DNA from: Prosapia bicincta
Lineage: Eukaryota; Arthropoda; Insecta; Hemiptera; Cercopidae
Length of the DNA stretch: 64,000 bases
Reading direction: 5' to 3'
Assembly (NCBI GenBank): GCA_036971475.1
Contig: JBAIZL010000005.1
Span: forward strand, 238,972,690-239,036,689
Shown here: piece after piece, positions 58,746 to 64,000 of the stretch
Numbering within the stretch: the first letter of the stretch is position 1
Layout: each line of letters begins with the position of its first letter
Program-made: the position numbers and the translations under genes
Notes under the pieces: generated by a model
Databases searched by the model: none
What the model saw: the letters and a program-made list of their open reading frames with translations, nothing else
What the model was told of the DNA's origin: nothing

Positions 58746-61439
58746 AAAGTACACTTTGTACAGTATTATAAACGCCGGTTTTAGCCAGGTAAGTGAGTTA
58801 TTGGCTCGTAAAGCAGTCCGGCCTGCTTATTTCACTGGACCAGACAGGCAGCGAATAAAATCCTTTTACTTCTGCACTTGGAAAAAAACAATGCACGCAG
58901 TGAAAACTTCTATTGTAATAATATGTCAATATTTCCGGTTGTAACAGCAAGTAAATTGGAAATGAATAGGTTTTGTAAGCTAAATAAATTTAACAAAATG
59001 AAAATAAGTCGCATACAGCAGACAAGTGACAAAGGTTTAACCAGTATGTGTCCAAGTGAGCAAAGACGGCCAATGACGTCATCGAGCTATAGTGCTACAT
59101 GCGGTGATGATGTGTTATCTACACTCTACTAACCTTTCGAACTTATAGAACTCGGTATAACAGTACAAATAAACACACACGGAGCACATGCAACTGAAGA
59201 TATACACATATAGAATCGCCTACCTTAAGAATCGAACTATACCGAAAGAAATACCATCTGATGCCGGAAAATATAATTTGACAGACATGTTCTTAATTTA
59301 AAACTTTAATAGTCCCATTAGTGTGCAAGTGCGTACATATGTATGTATGAGAGTGTATGGTGTAGGCTACAGTATAACTGCGTACCGGCTGTACTGCAAC
59401 AAGCAATCACACACTACCTACAGAGCTTGGTGGTGCAACTCCTGTAGATACAAAGCCAAAGCGATGGGTGAAAGTGCTAATCCTTGAAGCCGATCTGTAT
59501 ATTTTCAAAATTTTAGTTAGGTTAGTTAGTCGCCTGCATAATCCAAACAACCAACACAAGTCACCAACCATCATGTATTGGGCCACACGTAAACAAATGG
59601 CAGAAATTCCGACAATGACTTAGTTAAAAATAGTCTTCATGACGGAATGTGTTTCTACAAAATGCAAACACAGATTGGGATGGGTCTTGCCGATTCTATA
59701 GTAGGCCTATATTAATGACGTCGCACAAAACGACCACTCCTCCTTGTTCAGCCAATGCCATTTTGATAGATAAGAATTGTCGACTTTAAACAGGAAAAGC
59801 AGGAGGAAGAAGCTAAATGATACACATTCTGTTTTTCCAGACGCTGCCCGACTGGTTAAAGCTTTTAAATGATGGTATAATTATGTACTTGAATAATTTA
59901 TAAATGGTCCGTTGTAAGCAATAAGTAATACCAAGACTGGCTTACGTAAAACAGGCTCCTGCTTCACACCAGTTACACATAACTAAAGACCTCTTGGAGA
60001 AATCGAAAGAAGTTAGTTCGGGGAGTGTTTGGAGTTCATCCCTAACTACTCTTTTGCCTAACCTTGGGTGTAGCCGATAAAGAAAAAGGGGTGGATTGTG
60101 TCTGCGCCCTAGAAATGCATCATCGGTTAGTCACTCTCTTTTGACGTGTTGTCACTGATGTGCCAGGATTAGCCTGGCGCTATAACACGGTAGCAAGGAG
60201 TGTGGTTTACCTCTGAACTCTCGCCGAAGGAGTGAAAAACCAACGATCTGGCCAGTTTTACTATTATCAACACATAATATATATCCAACATAGAAATGTG
60301 TTGACATTTATACTTAGAATAAACTGAAGACGAATTTATGTAGCTACGATTTTATAGTGACAACAAATGACGCCAGGTTGTATTTTATTGTTTTCACTTG
60401 TTAATTGGGCGAACGCGTGGATCACATTTCTAACCTGCAAGTCAGCCTTTAGTTTGAAATATGATCGCATTCACTCTGCACGTCGTAAACTTGTCATGCA
60501 CGGCAATTTGTCGGCAATGAAACCAATCAAGAACAACGAACGCTAATGCTTTATTTGCTTCAGATCAAACCTATCTGGAAGCCGTAAATAGCAGCAGATA
60601 TCTATTTCAATATTCACTTTCAGACCTATCTATATACGTACTCACTATATAACCTTCTAAGATTATAAATAAAGAAAACATAGCTTAGTGGATAGATGTT
60701 TTACGAAATTACTTAAAACTAAATTACTATAACAATACCACTGAGTAATTTATTGTTAGGTTTAGGTAATTTTGTAACTCGTCTAGTGCGACTAGGCTTA
60801 TGTTTTGTGTTCACGCTTGACAATTGACAAAGAGAATTGATTTATAGCCCCAAAACGTCGTTTACTGTTTGGAAATACACAAATCATTGTCAAACGTAAT
60901 TTTTGCAAGAAATGGCAAATTAAACAATTACAAGACGGATCAATCAGGTTTTTATGAAACGAGTGTAAAATTCAAAAGTAATTGATAAAAAAACTAAAAT
61001 AATAGTTTTAACTATCGCCTATTTCCGCGCATGCGCAGGCCATTATAAAACAACATTTATTGATGACCATTGTCTTTTACTATATTTCTTTTCCTACATG
61101 GAAGATTTTTTTGTCGTTTTGCGATTAAATTCCAACCTAGCCTCTTGCTCATTGGCTAATTGCAAAGTAATTATAAACCTGTCTCTGTAGAACAATTACA
61201 GAAAAATTCCAATATATTTCAACAAGCATTACTAAAAAAAAATGCCATTTTGGATTTACGATTACAGTAAAGATTCTGTTGAAACTATTAGTTATGACAC
61301 AGATTGTTCGACAAGAAAACGTATTTAGAAATGCACTAGTAAAGCAATAGCAGGCGAAAGCACAATGTAAGCCATTTTATTTCAAATAACCTAACCATAG
61401 AGCTAAAACTGTAAAATTAATTAGATTTATTAAGCACTG
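58746..61439. other. non-coding stretch, no confident gene
   Basis: The plus frames at 58756-58944 and 58878-59132 were inspected. The latter ends in a Ser/Thr-rich tail (SSSYSATCGDDVLSTLY) but has no splice or family support. Moderately GC-rich sequence at 60000-60240 has no open frame. Confidence 0.4.
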
Positions 61440-61665
61440 AATCACGAATCCACTGGCACTGGCACTCGTGCACGAGGACGCGGAACGTAGGTCGTGGTTT
61501 TTACCTGTGGTCGCGCAGCGTGGTGCCTCTGGACCGACGAGCAAAGATGTAAGTCGGCTCGGGCCAAGCGGGCGCGCGTATCGATCGACCACCCGTTCAG
61601 TTCCCGGGTCATTGTCAAGGCACCCACCCACCCTCACTACCCCACCCCGAAAACACCTTACATGT
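61440..61665. promoter_or_regulatory. CpG-rich block, candidate promoter or first exon
   Basis: About 220 bp of GC-rich, CpG-dense DNA (GCGGGCGCGCGTATCGATCG) in an AT-rich region, open on both strands. On the plus strand AAAGATGTAAGTCGG offers a consensus donor (GTAAGT near 61549). On the minus strand GACCACAGGTAAAAACC offers another (near 61505). Strand and role cannot be decided. Confidence 0.3.
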
Positions 61666-62660
61666 CTTCTAAATAAATTGATTTTATTGTTATGTCTGCG
61701 ATCTATTTTTACGATATTCATTTTTTCAACTCGTTTATACGTTTTGCCCAGTTTTGTATTCATATTTTTTCGACGTAAACAAAAACGCTCACAAGCAAAG
61801 TGTTTAATTATTTGAGTACAGTAATTGTTCGATTCCGTTAGCTTATTATATAATATTAGCCGATACGTCTCTATAAATATACTCTACTTTGGAGATTTCG
61901 ATAAAAACATTTGTAAGCAAATATGAAAATTTAATATCTCTGAAATAATGTACACCCCGTCAGTTATAATTGTTAACAATGTAAAAATGAGAATTAAAGC
62001 CTTAGCTTAAATAATAAACGAACAAACAATAAGGCAACCAAACAAAACAAAAATGAATGCAGATTAAGCGCATAAGTGGACTAGAAATAAACATCTAAGT
62101 AATTGTATTGATTACAAAACAAATAATTAGTAAAACTAAATGTAATTTACTGCCAAATGTAATTTAGAAATTTTAATAGAATTTTCATTATATTACAGTA
62201 TTAGAATATTGCAATTGAGGACAAAGGCTACATTTCTAAAACCCTGACATTTACCTTAAAATTCTTAATCACATGTCCACGATATCGAAAAATGAGTATT
62301 AGCCTCTAATATCACCAATCGTAAGATTAAGAGCCCGGCCAAAGTATGAAAATGCCTTAAAATATAAATAGAAATCAGAATTGTATACATATGACGTTAG
62401 GTAAGTATTACTTCTCGTAGCTAAACTGTTTAACAGTGATCAGCTGTTTAACAGAAACAATCTTCAACCAAGCTGACTACAAACGACACTATAGCGAGGT
62501 AGGATCAGTGAATGCGTGTAATGAGGCTGAACACTGACTTGTATTGGCTAATCTACCTTCAAAAATGTATCTCTTTACTATCAAATGTGAACAAGATCGA
62601 CGCCAAAGTATATTCTAAGCAGTATTATATCGTAAGACAATCTTACCTCTTTTTCCGAAG
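61666..62660. other. AT-rich non-coding stretch
   Basis: Nothing recognised. Confidence 0.5.
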
Positions 62661-62664
62661 GTAA

Positions 62665-63665
62665 GACTGGTGGAACACTACTGCTTTGTCTGTACGAATT
62701 GGTGGAGTATAATAGCCTAACCTGAAATAACTGATCATCATAGCTTTGTCTCCGTGTAATAATGGGTGGAGTATCATCGCTTTGTCTCCAGGTAAGCATG
62801 GGTGGAGTTTCATCGCTTTGTCTTCAGGTAAGCATGAGTGGAGTATCACCGCTTTATCTCTAGGTAAGCATGAGTAGAGTAACATCGCTTTGTCTCCAGG
62901 TAAGCATGGGTGGAGTTTCATAGCTTTGTCTCCAAGTAAGCACGGATGGGCGTTATGTTTTGTTTTTATCATTACGATTTTGTCTACAGGCAAACATGAG
63001 TATAACATGATAGCTATGTCTACAGATAAGCACAGATGGAATTTTACCGCTATGTCTACAGTTAAGCATGGATGGGCGTTACGTTTTGTTTTTATCATTA
63101 CGATTTTGTCTACAGGCAAACATGAGTATAACATGATAGCTATGTCTACAGATAAGCACAGATGGAATTTTACCGCTATGTCTACAGTTAAGCATGGATG
63201 GGCGTTACGTTTTGTTTGGATCATTACGATTTTGTCTACAGGCAAACATGATAATAACATGATAGCTATGTCTACAGATAAGCACAGATGGAATTTTACC
63301 GCTATGTCTACAGTTAAGCATGGATGGGCGTTACGTTTTGTTTTTATCATTACGATTTTGTCTACAGGCAAACATGAGTATAACATGATAGCTATGTCTA
63401 CAGATAAGCACAGATGGAATTTTACCGCTATGTCTACAGTTAAGCATGGATGGGCGTTACGTTTTGTTTTTATCATTACGATTTTGTCTACAGGCAAACA
63501 TGAGTATAACATGATAGCTATGTCTACAGATAAGCACAGATGGAATTTTACCGCTATGTCTACAGTTAAGCATGGATGGGCGTTACGTTTTGTTTGGATC
63601 ATTACGATTTTGTCTAGAGGCAAACATGGGTTGAACATAATGGCTATTTCTGCATATAAGCACTG
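62665..63665. repeat. 36-bp / 126-bp tandem array, open on both strands
   Basis: The left part (62680-62960) has a 36-bp unit, CTTTGTCTCCAGGTAAGCAT plus GGGTGGAGTTTCATCG. The right part has 126-bp composites made of diverged 36-bp pieces plus an 18-bp expansion (GATGGGCGTTACGTTTTGTT); GATGGGCG occurs at 62945, 63071 and 63197 and onward. Since 36 and 126 are multiples of three, a 358-codon minus frame (62643-63719, e.g. CLSVDIAIMLYSCLPVDK) and a 258-codon plus frame (62890-63666, e.g. GKHEYNMIAMSTDKH) both stay open. Near-identical DNA on opposed frames favours a repeat artefact over a protein, though expression cannot be excluded. Confidence 0.9.
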
Positions 63666-64000
63666 ATGAAGCATTTCCGGAAGAGCATTTCCCAAAGCTT
63701 GCTTATTCCTAATACTCACCCTCTAAAAGCTACAGGTCAGCTTAGATTTACCACTGTGAATAACTGGTTTGAATAGTAGGGGTGGTTTACTAGGCATATT
63801 TGCTGAATAGAATTAAAACATTTTACAGCAACTATATTAATATATTTTTTTGCTATTTGATATACTACGTGTGATGATTCACTTCTATGAGAACTAATAA
63901 ATTCGGTTAATGCAATATTTGGGAAAGCAGGTCATTGGTGAGGCGTGATTAATTGGCATTAGCACCACTTCAACCCATTCCGTGACACACCGGCCATGTA
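63666..64000. other. window edge, no gene seen
   Basis: Short AT-rich remainder without a recognised feature. Confidence 0.5.

Noticed and set aside
22924..63665. Common origin for arrays with equal or near-equal periods (117 and 116 bp; 126 bp twice)
   Set aside because: Unit sequences share nothing recognisable; the similar lengths look coincidental.

Overview
This is a 64 kb piece of an invertebrate animal nuclear genome, most likely an arthropod and plausibly an insect. The evidence is AT-rich sequence without operons, spliced exons in a non-coding background, Penelope-like, LINE-type and pogo/Tigger-type transposon relics, and a very high load of minisatellites. The species cannot be named. 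No bacterial gene, rRNA gene, CRISPR array or confident tRNA gene was seen.

The main genic signal is a multi-exon gene on the minus strand. It is assembled from a possible non-coding first exon and promoter near 30.2-30.3 kb, a start-codon exon at 20723-20885, an internal exon at 8992-9070 and another at 5951-6035. The coding exons have usable splice sites and their phases match in order (1/1, then 2/2, ending at phase 0). The gene therefore probably continues beyond the left edge. The predicted N-terminus is basic and Ser/Thr-rich and I do not recognise the family. A possible unrelated terminal exon lies on the plus strand at 55635-55865, followed by an AATAAA. A CpG-rich block at 61.44-61.66 kb may be another promoter or first exon.

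The rest is repeats. At least 14 mutually dissimilar tandem arrays lie in the window, 13 of them between 14.8 and 55.6 kb: 140-bp units (14.9-16.3 kb), degenerate ~25-bp (17.4-18.1), 47-bp plus GA microsatellite (19.0-19.75), ~46-bp (21.4-22.4), 117-bp x ~26 (22.9-26.0), 137-bp x3 (26.3-26.7), 70-bp x ~20 (32.5-33.9), 65-bp x ~24 (34.0-35.6), 126-bp x ~56 (36.6-43.6), ~88-bp (44.1-44.4), ~116-bp (45.6-46.9), 29-bp x ~52 (48.6-50.15) and 152-bp (54.3-55.5). The fourteenth is a 36/126-bp coding-length array at 62.7-63.7 kb. Together they make up roughly a third of the window. The arrays below 30 kb would lie inside introns of the minus-strand gene.

Mobile-element relics include two Penelope-like (GIY-YIG) fragments arranged as fold-backs (3.8-4.45 kb and 11.9-12.7 kb), a related fold-back at 11.2-11.56 kb with a solo arm at 47.65 kb, a short hairpin at 31.8 kb, and an RNase H fragment of a LINE at 10.0-10.3 kb. 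There is also a TIR- and TA-bounded pogo/Tigger-like transposon at 50973-53190. It carries a decayed DDE transposase, a PHD-like zinc finger and an inserted copy of neighbouring host DNA.

Intergenic or intronic remainder is AT-rich and holds nothing I can name.
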